DNA from: Gordonia hydrophobica NBRC 16057
Lineage (GTDB): Bacteria; Actinomycetota; Actinomycetes; Mycobacteriales; Mycobacteriaceae
Length of the DNA stretch: 64,000 nt
Reading direction: 5' to 3'
Assembly: GCF_001592365.1 (NCBI RefSeq)
Contig: NZ_BCWU01000004.1
Location: 248,001 to 312,000 of the forward strand
Shown here piece after piece: positions 26,938-35,809 of this stretch; position 1 is the stretch's first letter; each line of letters starts with the position of its first letter. The notes under the pieces are model-generated. The model searched no databases, was not told the DNA's origin, and saw only the letters and a list, made by a program, of their open reading frames with translations. The position numbers and the translations under genes were made by a program.

Positions 26938-28044
26938 TCAGCCCACGAGGAGGTAGTCGCGAAGAATTCGGGCGACCTCGGTGATCTGCTCCACCGGAAC
27001 GCGTTCGTCGACGCGATGCGCAAGACTCGGATCCCCCGGCCCCAGGTTCACCGCGGGAATGCCGAGAGCGGCGAAGCGCGAGACATCGGTCCAGCCGTAC
27101 TTGGCTCGGAACCGACCGTTCGCGGCGGCGACGAGCTTCGCGGCAGCCGGGTTCGCCAGTCCGGGCAGGGCGCCGGCCGCGGAGTCGGTGATGACAGCGG
27201 TCAGCGTGCCGTCGGCGAGATCGGCTGCAAACACCTCGCGAACGTGCTCGAACGCCTGCTCAGGCGACCGATCCGGCGCGAAGCGGAAGTTCACGTCCAC
27301 GTACGCCTCGTCGGGGATCACGTTGCCTGCGACACCGCCGTGCACGCCGACCGCAGACAGACCCTCGCGGTACTCGCACCCGTCGATGTCGACGCGCCGC
27401 GGCTGATAGGCGTCGAGGGTGGTGAGCAGGCGCCCGAGCTTGTGAATCGCATTGTCGCCCATCCATGCGCGCGCCGAATGCGCTCGCGTGCCCGCAGCGC
27501 TGAATCGGACGCGCAGGGTGCCCTGGCAGCCGGCTTCGATCTGGCCCGCGGTCGGCTCGCCGAGGATCGCGACGTCTCCCACCAGCCAGTCGGGCAGGTC
27601 GCGTTCGATGGCGCCGAGGCCGTTGAACTCGGCGGCGATCTCCTCGCAGTCGTAGAAGATCAGCGTGAGGTCGTGCGCGGGGGCGTCGAGTGTCGCCGCC
27701 AGGTGCAGGAAGACCGCGTCGCCGGACTTCATGTCGACGGTGCCGCAGCCGTGCAGGACGTCGCCGTCGGCGTCGGTGACGGTGCGCCGGGAGGGCACGT
27801 TGTCGACGATCGGAACGGTGTCGAGATGCCCCGCCAGAATCACGCGTGTCGGCAGCCCGCCATTGGTCCGCGCGAGGACGCAGTTGCCGTGCCGCCGGAT
27901 CTCGAATCCGGTCGTCTGCGTCCGCAGTGCGGCTTCGACGGCGTCGGCGATCATCGCCTCGTCGTGACTGACGCTCGGAATGTCGACCAGCGCAGCCGTC
28001 AGGTCGATGGGGTCTGCGGTCAGATTCAACGCGGGGAGGCTCAC
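26938..28044 (-). CDS. dapE: Succinyl-diaminopimelate desuccinylase
   Basis: Removes succinate from N-succinyl-LL-DAP in lysine and cell-wall DAP synthesis. 368 residues, M20 di-zinc peptidase: metal-site segments [52 protein letters not shown], and the C-terminal HRVDERVP. A dimerisation domain lies at about 175-290. GTG start with a TACGAT -10 box (minus strand, 28053-28058) 8 bases before it. It is divergent from dapD with 47 bases between starts, a pairing shared with mycobacteria. Confidence 0.95.
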   Translation of the reverse strand: MSLPALNLTADPIDLTAALVDIPSVSHDEAMIADAVEAALRTQTTGFEIRRHGNCVLARTNGGLPTRVILAGHLDTVPIVDNVPSRRTVTDADGDVLHGCGTVDMKSGDAVFLHLAATLDAPAHDLTLIFYDCEEIAAEFNGLGAIERDLPDWLVGDVAILGEPTAGQIEAGCQGTLRVRFSAAGTRAHSARAWMGDNAIHKLGRLLTTLDAYQPRRVDIDGCEYREGLSAVGVHGGVAGNVIPDEAYVDVNFRFAPDRSPEQAFEHVREVFAADLADGTLTAVITDSAAGALPGLANPAAAKLVAAANGRFRAKYGWTDVSRFAALGIPAVNLGPGDPSLAHRVDERVPVEQITEVARILRDYLLVG

Positions 28045-28052
28045 AAGAATTC

Positions 28053-28085
28053 ATCGTAGGCGGATCCGCGCTGCGCGTTTAAAAT
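28053..28085. promoter_or_regulatory. Divergent leaderless promoters of dapE and dapD
   Basis: Minus-strand -10 TACGAT (28053-28058) lies 8 bases from the dapE GTG; plus-strand -10 TAAAAT (28080-28085) lies 6 bases from the dapD GTG. Neither gene has a Shine-Dalgarno. The two -35 regions must overlap the opposing gene's start. Confidence 0.6.
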
Positions 28086-28091
28086 CGTCCG

Positions 28092-29054
28092 GTGACTACT
28101 CAAGGCGCTGTTGCCATTGGAATCGCCACCGTCCGGGAGAACGACGGTCAGACCGTCGTCCTCGACACCTGGTTCCCCGATCCGGGACTCGCAGACACTG
28201 CGGACACCGGCACCACCGAACTCACCGGAGACGACGTCCCCGCCGACCTGCGTGCGCTGGTCGGCACCGATGAGGCGCGCGGTGTGCGGACGATCGCGGT
28301 CCGGACCGCCATCGCCGACCTCTCCGTCGCGCCCGTCGATGCACACGACGTCTACCTGCGCCTTCACCTCCTCTCCCATTGCTTGATCGCACCGCACGGC
28401 GCCAATCTCGACGGACAGTTCGGCCTGCTGAGCAATGTGGTGTGGACCAACTTCGGCCCCTGCGCCGTCGACGGCTTCGAGACGACCCGCGCGCGACTGC
28501 GCGCCCGCGGTCACGTGACCGTGTACTCGATCGACAAGTTCCCGCGCATGGTCGACTACGTGACCCCGCAGGGAGTGCGGATCGGCGACGCCGATCGCGT
28601 CCGCCTCGGTGCGCATCTCTCCCCCGGCACCACGGTGATGCACGAGGGCTTCGTGAATTTCAATGCCGGCACGCTCGGCACGTCGATGGTCGAGGGACGC
28701 ATCTCGGCGGGCGTCGTCGTCGACGACGGCTCCGACATCGGCGGCGGTGCGTCGACCATGGGCACGCTGTCCGGCGGCGGCAAGGAGATCATCCGCATCG
28801 GCAAGCGCTGCCTGCTCGGCGCCAACGCCGGCTGCGGGATCCCGCTCGGCGACGACTGTGTCATCGAAGCGGGCCTGTACATCACCGCGGGCACCAAGGT
28901 CGTCGGCCCCGACGGTTCCGTCGTCAAGGCCCGTGACCTGGCCGGGCAGTCGAACCTGCTCTTCCGGCGCAACAGCACCACCGGTGCCGTCGAAGTGACC
29001 GCCAAGGAAGGCGACGGCATCGCGCTCAACGAAGCGCTGCACGCCCACAACTGA
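28092..29054 (+). CDS. dapD: 2,3,4,5-Tetrahydropyridine-2,6-dicarboxylate N-succinyltransferase
   Basis: Succinylates tetrahydrodipicolinate, the branch point to the succinylase DAP route completed by DapC and DapE, both in this window. 320 residues, the longer actinobacterial form. An N-terminal ~110-residue domain and a left-handed beta-helix from about 150 ([68 protein letters not shown]). GTG start, leaderless. A strong terminator hairpin follows. Confidence 0.95.
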   Translation: MTTQGAVAIGIATVRENDGQTVVLDTWFPDPGLADTADTGTTELTGDDVPADLRALVGTDEARGVRTIAVRTAIADLSVAPVDAHDVYLRLHLLSHCLIAPHGANLDGQFGLLSNVVWTNFGPCAVDGFETTRARLRARGHVTVYSIDKFPRMVDYVTPQGVRIGDADRVRLGAHLSPGTTVMHEGFVNFNAGTLGTSMVEGRISAGVVVDDGSDIGGGASTMGTLSGGGKEIIRIGKRCLLGANAGCGIPLGDDCVIEAGLYITAGTKVVGPDGSVVKARDLAGQSNLLFRRNSTTGAVEVTAKEGDGIALNEALHAHN

Positions 29055-29088
29055 TCAGTGCCCCGCACTGTACTGCGTGCGTGACCAG

Positions 29089-29114
29089 GCCCCCGACGTT
29101 TGTGCGTCGGGGGC
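29089..29114 (+). terminator. dapD terminator
   Basis: 10-bp perfect stem GCCCCCGACG (29089-29098) and CGTCGGGGGC (29105-29114) with a 6-base TTTGTG loop. A smaller CAGTG/CACTG hairpin precedes it at about 29056-29069. Confidence 0.8.
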
Positions 29115-29130
29115 TTCGGCGCCGCCGCTC

Positions 29131-29203
29131 GTAAACTGATCCCCGATTCGCGTCAGAATGGCGAATTATGAGAAGTTCCGGCGGTATAGGGGATTCAAAT
29201 GCG
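29131..29203 (+). repeat. 73-base flanking repeat, copy 1 (upstream of DUF559 gene)
   Basis: Aligns without gaps to 30034-30106: the first 21 bases match 18/21 (GTAAACTGATCCCCGATTCGC here), and GGGGATT recurs at exactly the same offset of 58 bases, with a C-G end. The ATCCCC and GGGGAT elements face each other, so each unit can fold on itself, weakly here. The middle is poorly conserved. Confidence 0.6.
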
Positions 29204-29215
29204 AAGATCGCCGTC

Positions 29216-30037
29216 ATGGACTCGGGGGTGTTCAAACGGGGGAAGCTGCTGGAATCGATGCCGCGTGCGGCGATCGACGGCGCGATCAGAGACGGCCGGC
29301 TCCGCGCGCTGCGGCACGGCTGGCTCGCGACACCGACGGCCGATCCCGACGTGGTCCGCGCTGTCAGCATCGGCGGTGTGCTGAGTTGCGCGTCGGCGTT
29401 GACACTGCACGGCGTGTGGGTTCCGCCAACGTCGAAGCTGCACGTCCGCGGTTCCACTGCGTCGGTTCGCAATCACCCGACATGGTGCAGACAGCACGGC
29501 AGGCCACCGACGGTGACCGATGCCGTCGATGATCTGCCGACCGCGCTCCGCCACGCGGCCCGATGCCTGCCCACCGAAGACTTCGTGGTGGTCTGCGATT
29601 CAATCCTCAATCGAGGACTGCTGACGCCCTCCGCCCTGGCGGCCGAACTGGGCGGCACGCCGCAATCCGTGCAGCACGCGCTGTCGCTGGTCGACGGACG
29701 CTCGGAGTCCGGGACCGAGACCATGGTCCGACTTCGGCTCCGCCGGCCGAACCTGCAGATCCGCACCCAGGTCCCGATTCCCTGCGTCGGCCGGGTCGAC
29801 CTCGTGATCGGCACCTCGCTGATCATCGAGGTGGACGGCTACGAGTACCACGCCGATCCGGACCAGTTCGAGAAGGATCGACTACGCGACCTCCAAGCGT
29901 GGGCTCTCGGCTACCACCCGATCCGACTCACCTACCGACAGGTCGTCTACCAGTGGAACCTCGTCGGCCCGCTCATCGACGAAGCCATCAAACGTGGACT
30001 GCACCGCAAGCCGTTGGTCGCCGCAGGGTTTGCGTAA
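29216..30037 (+). CDS. AbiEi/DUF559-type protein with restriction-endonuclease-like C-terminal domain
   Basis: 273 residues from the ATG at 29216. The N-terminal ~80 residues resemble the AbiEi-type winged-helix plus SALTLHGVW segment (GVFKRGKLLESMPRAAIDGAI, LSCASALTLHGVWVP). The C-terminal ~110 residues form a DUF559/VSR-like PD-(D/E)xK nuclease candidate: E168, D195 (GRVDLVIG), E205-V-D207 (LIIEVDGYEY), then KDRLRDLQAWALGYHPIRLTYRQV. Such proteins recur in many copies in actinobacterial genomes. The gene is bracketed by matching 73-base repeats and its TAA stop lies in the second, suggesting movement as a unit. An ATG at 29168 inside copy 1 is possible but less likely. Function unproven; defence or toxin-antitoxin link is inference. 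Confidence 0.7.
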   Translation: MDSGVFKRGKLLESMPRAAIDGAIRDGRLRALRHGWLATPTADPDVVRAVSIGGVLSCASALTLHGVWVPPTSKLHVRGSTASVRNHPTWCRQHGRPPTVTDAVDDLPTALRHAARCLPTEDFVVVCDSILNRGLLTPSALAAELGGTPQSVQHALSLVDGRSESGTETMVRLRLRRPNLQIRTQVPIPCVGRVDLVIGTSLIIEVDGYEYHADPDQFEKDRLRDLQAWALGYHPIRLTYRQVVYQWNLVGPLIDEAIKRGLHRKPLVAAGFA

Positions 30038-30106
30038 ATGAATCCCCGATTCGCCGATCCTTAGCTGATTTCCTCCAGTAGTCGGCACCACGGGGATTTA
30101 TTTACG
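30034..30106 (+). repeat. 73-base flanking repeat, copy 2, with 15-bp stem
   Basis: Begins GTAAATGAATCCCCGATTCGC. Its ends form a 15-bp inverted repeat with one G-T pair (30034-30048 and 30091-30105). The TAA in the left arm is the stop of the nuclease gene; the TAA read on the other strand from the right arm is the stop of dapC. So one element supplies both stop codons and a plausible bidirectional terminator. Confidence 0.7.
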
Positions 30107-31232
30107 AACCGAGGCGTTCGACGGCGGCGTCGATCCGTTCGTCCGTGCCCGTCAACGCCACGCGGACATGCTGCGCCCCGGCCGGACCGTAGAAGTCGCC
30201 GGGCGCGACCAGAATGCCGCGGTCGGCCAGCCAGCGCTGCGTGACACGCGAGTCCTCGCCGCGCGTGGCCCACAGGTACAGGCCGGCCTCGGAGTGATCG
30301 ATGGTGAAGCCTGCATCCAGGAGGGCGGTCCGCAGCTTGTCGCGACGCACCCGGTAGCGCTCGCGCTGCGCGTCGACGTGCACGTCGTCGTTGAGCGCGG
30401 CCACCGTCGCGCCCTGAATCGGGAACGGCACGATCATGCCCGCGTGCTTGCGAACAGCGAGGAGTTCGGCGATCAGGTCGCGGTCGCCGGCGAGGAAGCC
30501 CGCCCGGTACGACGCGAGGTTGGAGACCTTCGAGAGCGAATGCACCGCGATGAGCCCGGTGTGGTCGCCGCCGCAGACCTCGGGGTGCAGCACCGAGTAC
30601 GCCTGCCCCTCCCAGGTCAGTCCCAGGTAGCACTCGTCCGACACGACGACGGCGCCGCGCGCCCGCGCCCAGTCGACGATCTCCTTGAGCTGTGCCACGC
30701 TCTGCACCCGCCCGGTCGGGTTGGACGGGCTGTTGAGATACACCAGCACCGGATCGCCGTCACCGATGGCCGGAACCGTGTCGGCACGGAGCACGTCGGC
30801 ACCGGCGAGCAGCGCGCCGACCTCGTAGGTGGGATACGCGACCTCGGGGATGACCACGAGATCACCGCGACGGACACCGATCTGTGCGGGCAGCCCGGCG
30901 ATGATCTCCTTGGTGCCGACGACCGGCAGGATCGACGCCTGGTCGAGGCCGGTGATGTCGAACCGCCGAGCGAGCGCTCCGATCGCCGCTTCGCGCAAGT
31001 CCAGTGTGCCGACGGTGGCCGGATAGCCCGGGAACTCCGACGACGCGGCGAGCGCCTCGCGAATCACCGGGTCCACCGGATCGACCGGGGTGCCGACCGA
31101 GAGGTCGACGATCCCGTCGGGGTGTGCGAGCGCCGCGGCCTTCGCATCGGCGATGGTGTCCCAGGGGAAGTCCGGCAGTCCGGCACTCACCGGCTTCAGT
31201 CGGCGGGTCGTCGATCGGCGCGCAGCGGTCAC
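30102..31232 (-). CDS. dapC: N-succinyl-LL-diaminopimelate aminotransferase
   Basis: Class I/II PLP aminotransferase of the DAP pathway, 376 residues. GVDLSVGTPVDPVDPVI-type N-terminus (IVDLSVGTPVDPVDPVIREAL), YLNSPSNPTGRV substrate block, VVSDECYLGLTWEG, and the PLP lysine in HSLSKVSNLASYRAGFLAGD. GTG start 7 bases after the fdxA stop, so it is in an fdxA-dapC operon, as in mycobacteria. The final codon and stop lie in the right arm of the 73-base repeat, so the C-terminus may have been affected by that element. Confidence 0.92.
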   Translation of the reverse strand: MTAARRSTTRRLKPVSAGLPDFPWDTIADAKAAALAHPDGIVDLSVGTPVDPVDPVIREALAASSEFPGYPATVGTLDLREAAIGALARRFDITGLDQASILPVVGTKEIIAGLPAQIGVRRGDLVVIPEVAYPTYEVGALLAGADVLRADTVPAIGDGDPVLVYLNSPSNPTGRVQSVAQLKEIVDWARARGAVVVSDECYLGLTWEGQAYSVLHPEVCGGDHTGLIAVHSLSKVSNLASYRAGFLAGDRDLIAELLAVRKHAGMIVPFPIQGATVAALNDDVHVDAQRERYRVRRDKLRTALLDAGFTIDHSEAGLYLWATRGEDSRVTQRWLADRGILVAPGDFYGPAGAQHVRVALTGTDERIDAAVERLGS

Positions 31233-31239
31233 TGAGGTC

Positions 31240-31566
31240 TCAGTCCTCTTCGCCCATCGGCGGCAGCGCCTTGATGAACGGCGGGTCGACGTCGGTCTTG
31301 CCGACCTTGCTGGCGCCGCCGGGCGAACCGAGCTCGTTGAAGAAGTCGACGTTCGCGCTGACGTAGGGCTCCCACTCGTCCGGCACGTCGTCCTCGTAGA
31401 AGATCGCCTCGACCGGGCAGACGGGCTCACACGCACCGCAGTCGACGCACTCGTCGGGCTGGATGTACAGCATCCGGCCGCCCTCGTAGATGCAGTCGAC
31501 CGGGCACTCTTCAACGCACGCCCGGTCGAGCACGTCGACACAGGGCTCAGCGATGATGTAGGTCAC
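31240..31566 (-). CDS. fdxA: Seven-iron ferredoxin
   Basis: 108 residues. Two cluster motifs: an N-terminal CVDVLDRACVEECPVDC region giving the [3Fe-4S] set plus one Cys, and CVDCGACEPVCPVEAI giving the [4Fe-4S] set. A long C-terminal tail (EWEPYVSANVDFF) is usual for actinobacterial FdxA/FdxC. Cytosolic electron carrier; partners unknown. GTG start with an AAGGAG ribosome site. First gene of the fdxA-dapC operon. Confidence 0.95.
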   Translation of the reverse strand: MTYIIAEPCVDVLDRACVEECPVDCIYEGGRMLYIQPDECVDCGACEPVCPVEAIFYEDDVPDEWEPYVSANVDFFNELGSPGGASKVGKTDVDPPFIKALPPMGEED

Positions 31567-31922
31567 TTCGCTTCTCCTTCACTGCACGATTCCCACTCCG
31601 CGCTCAGGGCTGATGAGCGCAGAGGAATCCTGTCGCCCTAAAGAGTATCCATTGCGGCCTGCGATCCCCGACCGCGACCCCGCCGCTCACTCATCCCATC
31701 CGCACGACCTGCGGATAGTTTTGCTCAGCCTGACGAAAACCGGCGACCTGCGCACGCATGGCGCCGTCACCCCACTCCTCCGTGGCCGATCACACACCCA
31801 CGCTGATACCCCGGGCGGCCGGGATTCGGGCCGCGAACCTGTCGGGCGGACTGCTGACGCTCCGCGCTCACACCGCGATTCACCAGTTCCAGACCGTCTG
31901 ATCATTCCCGAGGCAATGAACC
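31567..31922. other. Intergenic region upstream of fdxA
   Basis: 356 bases between the end of fbiC and the start of fdxA. A minus-strand TACTCT box (31642-31647) could be the fdxA -10, with about 70 bases of leader. I see no gene with credible coding features, no hairpin strong enough to call as the fdxA leader structure, and no clear terminator for fbiC. Confidence 0.4.
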
Positions 31923-34502
31923 TTACAAGGCCACGTCCAACGCCGTCACCGGCGACTCCACTCGCCCGTACTCGGTCGTCCGCTGCCGCGGGGTGCGGCC
32001 GATGCCGGTGACGATGTCGTGGAGTTCGGCGACGGTCTTCGCCGAGCCGTGCTGGCTGCCCGCCATACGCGAGATGGTCTCCTCCATCAGTGTGCCGCCC
32101 AGATCGTCGGCGCCGCCGCGCAGCATCACGCGGGTGCCGTCGACGCCGAGCTTGACCCAGCTGGTCTGCACGTGGTCGATCCGGCCGTGCAGCATCAGTC
32201 GGGCGAGCGCGTGCACCGCACGGTTCTCGCGCCGCGTGGGGCCCGGGCGCGACGCCCCGGCCAGGTACAGCGGTGACGACTGGTGGACGAACGGCAGCGG
32301 GACGAACTCGGTGAATCCGCCGGTCCGGTCCTGAATCCCGCGCAGGATGTTCAGGTGCCCCACCCAGTGGTGCGGCGAGTCGACGTGCCCGTACATCATG
32401 GTCGAGCTCGACGGAATGCCCAGTTCGTGGGCGGTGGTGATGACGTCGATCCAGGCCGAGGTGGGGAGTTTGCCCTTGGTCAGCACCCAGCGGACCTCGT
32501 CGTCGAGGATCTCCGCGGCGGTGCCCGGAATGGAGCCGAGGCCTGCCTCCTTCAAGGCCGAGAGCCAGTCGCGGATCGATTCGCCGCCCCGCGACGCACC
32601 GTTGACGATCTCCATCGGGCTGAACGCGTGCACGTGCATCGACGGCACGCGTTCCTTGATGGCGCGCACCAGATCGGCGTACCCGCTGACCGGCAGTTCC
32701 GGGTCGATGCCGCCCTGCATGCAGATCTCGGTGGCGCCGTCGACATGCGCCTCCCACGCGCGGTCGGCGACCTCGGCCGTCGACAGGGTGAAGGCGTCGG
32801 CGTCGCCCTTGCGCTGGGCGAACGCGCAGAACCGGCAGCCGGTGTAGCAGACGTTGGTGAAGTTGATGTTCCGGTTCACCACGTAGCTGACGTCGTCGCC
32901 GACCACGTCGGCCCGGATCGAGTCGGCGAGCGCCGCCAGGGCGTCGAGCCCGGGACCGTCGGCTTCGGCGAGCGCCAGATAGTCCTCGTCGGACAGGCCC
33001 GCGGGATCGATCTCCGCCCGACGCAGTGCCGCCGCGACCTCGGACTCCAGATGGGCGGGCGCCGAACTGCCGAGTTGCAGCACCTGCTCGCGGATGGTGT
33101 CCCAATCGCCGAAGGCGTTGTCGATGTCGCTGCGGGTGTCGGTGTTCCGACCGTCGACGTCGATCTCCGAGTTCAGATCGATCCGCCCCGACGACGACCA
33201 GTCCTCGTCGGGTTCCTGCCACGGCAGTCCGGTCGGGGTCACGTCGGCGGCGAGACCGGATTCCGGGTCGGCGAGCGCCGCCACGTGGTGCGAGATCCGT
33301 GGATCGATCCACGGGTTGCCCGCCTTGACGTACTTGGGCTGAGCGGCGACCCGCTCGACGAGCGTGTATCCGGTCGACGCGGTGATGTCGGCGAGCGTGT
33401 CGAGGTTCGGCCACGGCCGTTCCGGATTCACATGGTCGGGGGTCAGCGGCGACACGCCGCCCCAGTCGTCGACCCCCGCGGCGATCAGCGAACGGCACTC
33501 CTGCGCGGACACCAGATTCGGCGGGGCCTGGATTCGCATGGCCGGGCCAAGCACCAGGCGGGCGACGGCGATCGCGGCGAGGTACTCGGCGATCTCGGCG
33601 TCGGGGGTCTCCCGCATCGCGGTGTCCGGCTTGGCCCGGAAGTTCTGCACGATCACTTCTTGGATGTGCCCGAAGGCCTTCTGCGATTTACGGATGGCGA
33701 AGATCGACTCGGCGCGCTCGTGCAGGTTCTCCCCGATCCCGACCAGGATGCCGGTGGTGAACGGCACCGACAGGCGGCCGGCGTCGGTCAGCACGCGGAG
33801 CCGAACCTCCGGGTCCTTGTCGGGACTGCCGTAGTGGCACTCCCCCTTGTCGGTGAACAGGCGTCGAGCGGTGGTCTCGAGCATCATGCCCATCGACGGC
33901 GCCACCGGCTTGAGTCGGTTGATCTCCTCCCAGCTCATCACGCCGGGATTCAGGTGCGGGAGCAGCCCGGTCTCTTCGAGCACTCGGATCGCCGCGGCCC
34001 GCACGTAGTCGAGGGTGGAGTCGTAGCCGCGCTCATCGAGCCAGGCGGCCGCCTCGGGCCACCGGTCCTCGGGCCGATCGCCGAGCGTGAAGAGCGCTTC
34101 CTTGCAACCCAGTTCGGCTCCCCGCCGCGCGACGTCGACGATCTCGTCGATCTCCATGTACATGCCCTTGCCCTCGCGGGCGAGCTTGCCCGGCACGGTC
34201 ACGAACGTGCAGTAGTGGCAGCGGTCGCGGCACAGGTGAGTGATCGGGATGAAGACCTTGCGCGAGTAGCTGATCTGCCGGGCACGACCCTCCGCTTCCA
34301 GTCCGGCGTCCCGGACGCGGCCCGCGGCCTCGCAGAGTGCGCCGAGGTCATCGCCGCGAGCAGCCAGCAGCACGGCCGCTTCGTCGACGTTCAGGACCGA
34401 GCCGTCGCGTGCTCGGCGCAGCGCGCGACGCATGGCGGATGCGGACGGCGCCGGGAACGAACCCGGCTCCGACTGCGGGGCACTGTCAGTGGAGGTGGTC
34501 AC
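31923..34502 (-). CDS. fbiC: FO synthase (bifunctional radical SAM)
   Basis: Builds FO, the deazaflavin chromophore of F420, from tyrosine and 5-amino-6-ribitylaminouracil. 859 residues, CofG and CofH fused. N-terminal radical-SAM motif CRDRCHYC (C-x3-C-x2-C, about residue 90) and C-terminal motif CYTGCRFC (about residue 555). Typical [12 protein letters not shown] and [16 protein letters not shown] blocks are also seen. I place the start at the GTG at 34502: a TACCAT -10 box lies 7 bases upstream (34510-34515, minus strand). A GTG at 34520 is the alternative. Confidence 0.96.
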   Translation of the reverse strand: MTTSTDSAPQSEPGSFPAPSASAMRRALRRARDGSVLNVDEAAVLLAARGDDLGALCEAAGRVRDAGLEAEGRARQISYSRKVFIPITHLCRDRCHYCTFVTVPGKLAREGKGMYMEIDEIVDVARRGAELGCKEALFTLGDRPEDRWPEAAAWLDERGYDSTLDYVRAAAIRVLEETGLLPHLNPGVMSWEEINRLKPVAPSMGMMLETTARRLFTDKGECHYGSPDKDPEVRLRVLTDAGRLSVPFTTGILVGIGENLHERAESIFAIRKSQKAFGHIQEVIVQNFRAKPDTAMRETPDAEIAEYLAAIAVARLVLGPAMRIQAPPNLVSAQECRSLIAAGVDDWGGVSPLTPDHVNPERPWPNLDTLADITASTGYTLVERVAAQPKYVKAGNPWIDPRISHHVAALADPESGLAADVTPTGLPWQEPDEDWSSSGRIDLNSEIDVDGRNTDTRSDIDNAFGDWDTIREQVLQLGSSAPAHLESEVAAALRRAEIDPAGLSDEDYLALAEADGPGLDALAALADSIRADVVGDDVSYVVNRNINFTNVCYTGCRFCAFAQRKGDADAFTLSTAEVADRAWEAHVDGATEICMQGGIDPELPVSGYADLVRAIKERVPSMHVHAFSPMEIVNGASRGGESIRDWLSALKEAGLGSIPGTAAEILDDEVRWVLTKGKLPTSAWIDVITTAHELGIPSSSTMMYGHVDSPHHWVGHLNILRGIQDRTGGFTEFVPLPFVHQSSPLYLAGASRPGPTRRENRAVHALARLMLHGRIDHVQTSWVKLGVDGTRVMLRGGADDLGGTLMEETISRMAGSQHGSAKTVAELHDIVTGIGRTPRQRTTEYGRVESPVTALDVAL

Positions 34503-34538
34503 TCGTCCGATGGTAACCACGTCGGGCTCACGCGGGAT

Positions 34539-34913
34539 TCAGGGTCGGTCGGAGGCTCCCGATGTGATGGCCTTCAGGCGGCGGGTGGACGCGTAGTACG
34601 CGGGAATGCCCAAACCGCACGCCAACAGCAGCAGCAGTCGCCAGTCACCGATGAGCGACCCGTTGCCGAACAACGGCAGCATCGCGAGCACGGTGACCAG
34701 CGTCCATGCGCCGAGCGGCGCGAACTGCCAGGCCGACGCCGTCAACGACGCGGCGAGCACGTACAGCACCACGTTCACCGCTCCGGCGATGACAGCGGTG
34801 ACGGGCAGCGGCACACCGCCGACGTAGATCCCCAGAAATGCGGCGGTCATGATGCCGAGGATCAGACCGCTGACGGCCAGCACGACGAGTTCGATGCGCT
34901 CGCCGGCGGTCAC
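34539..34913 (-). CDS. Four-helix membrane protein downstream of mshB
   Basis: 124 residues with four predicted transmembrane helices (IELVVLAVSGLILGIMTAAFL, LPVTAVIAGAVNVVLYVLAA, LGAWTLVTVLAMLPLFG, LLLLLACGLGIPAYYAS). GTG start overlaps the mshB stop (GTGA). A small membrane protein in the same place lies between mshB and fbiC in mycobacteria. No known domain; function unknown. Confidence 0.75.
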   Translation of the reverse strand: MTAGERIELVVLAVSGLILGIMTAAFLGIYVGGVPLPVTAVIAGAVNVVLYVLAASLTASAWQFAPLGAWTLVTVLAMLPLFGNGSLIGDWRLLLLLACGLGIPAYYASTRRLKAITSGASDRP

Positions 34914-35809
34914 GGTCGCACTCCGGCGAACAGGTCGGTCTCCACGACGCCGTCGACGCGGTCGGCGTCGGTCCGAATGAAGTGTTCGGTCGGCATCACC
35001 GGTTGGACGATGTTGTTGCTCAAGGCGTACTCGGTTCTCGACGGGGCGACCGTGACCTGGGTGGCGTGGGCCGCGAGCGCGCGGACCTTGCGGTCCAGGA
35101 CCCGACTGACGTCGATCGCTGCGGTGATCGCCTCATCCGGATAGCTGGGCAACTCGCCGTCGTGGGGCATCCGCCATCCGTCGGGGATCTCCCGGACGGC
35201 GGCGAGTCCTCGCGTCAGCTCGGACGTCTGCGTCACCGACTCGTACACCTTGAACCCGCGCCCGAGCCGCTCGCGGGCCACGGGGATCGCCGCCTGCGAG
35301 ATCTCGTGGACTCGTTTGTGGTCGGGGTGCCCGTACGTGCCCGCTTCGTCGTACGTGACGATCACCTGGGGCGCGAAGGCCACGAGTTCGTCGGCGAGAG
35401 CCGCGGTGAGTTCGGCGGGTGTCGCCTGGAACAGTGCCCGGGGGTGCTGAGCTGAGGGGGTCCCCGCCATTCCGGAGTCGCGCCACCGGCCTGCGCCGCC
35501 GAGGAAGCGGGGTCGCGGACCGAGGACGCCCGGTGGTGTCAGTGCCGCCAGAGCGGCGTCGAGTTCGCCGATGCGGAAGCCACCGAGCTGATCCGCGCCG
35601 CCGTCGGCCACGAGCTGTGCCCACCGGTCGCCGATCACCTCGCCCTCCTCACCGAGGGTGAAGGTCAGCACTCGGACGTCCACACCCCGCGCCAGGTACT
35701 CGGCGATGACGCCGCCGGTCATGATCGTCTCGTCGTCCGGGTGCGCGTGCAGCAGGAGCATGCGCGCGGACTCGGCGCCCCTCACTGCAGCGGACTCGGC
35801 GCCCGTCAC
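34910..35809 (-). CDS. mshB: GlcNAc-Ins deacetylase of mycothiol synthesis
   Basis: Zinc deacetylase that turns GlcNAc-inositol into GlcN-inositol in mycothiol synthesis. About 299 residues. Zinc/catalytic motif AHPDDE near the N-terminus and the third ligand in GHPDHKRVHE. FTLGEEGEVIGDRWAQLVADGGADQLGGFR is characteristic of MshB/Mca. Start ambiguous: GTG at 35809 overlaps the lpqW stop (GTGA) and is preferred; ATG at 35821, GTG at 35785 and ATG at 35761 are also in frame. The first 16 codons are two copies of a 24-base unit. Confidence 0.92.
   Translation of the reverse strand: MTGAESAAVRGAESARMLLLHAHPDDETIMTGGVIAEYLARGVDVRVLTFTLGEEGEVIGDRWAQLVADGGADQLGGFRIGELDAALAALTPPGVLGPRPRFLGGAGRWRDSGMAGTPSAQHPRALFQATPAELTAALADELVAFAPQVIVTYDEAGTYGHPDHKRVHEISQAAIPVARERLGRGFKVYESVTQTSELTRGLAAVREIPDGWRMPHDGELPSYPDEAITAAIDVSRVLDRKVRALAAHATQVTVAPSRTEYALSNNIVQPVMPTEHFIRTDADRVDGVVETDLFAGVRP

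Noticed and set aside
31613-32011. Open frame upstream of fdxA running into fbiC
   Set aside because: Low-complexity Arg/Pro/Ser composition and overlap with the end of fbiC on the other strand.
32283-35144. Plus-strand open frame of about 950 codons opposite fbiC and mshB
   Set aside because: Crosses several minus-strand genes with clear motifs and has no recognisable protein features.
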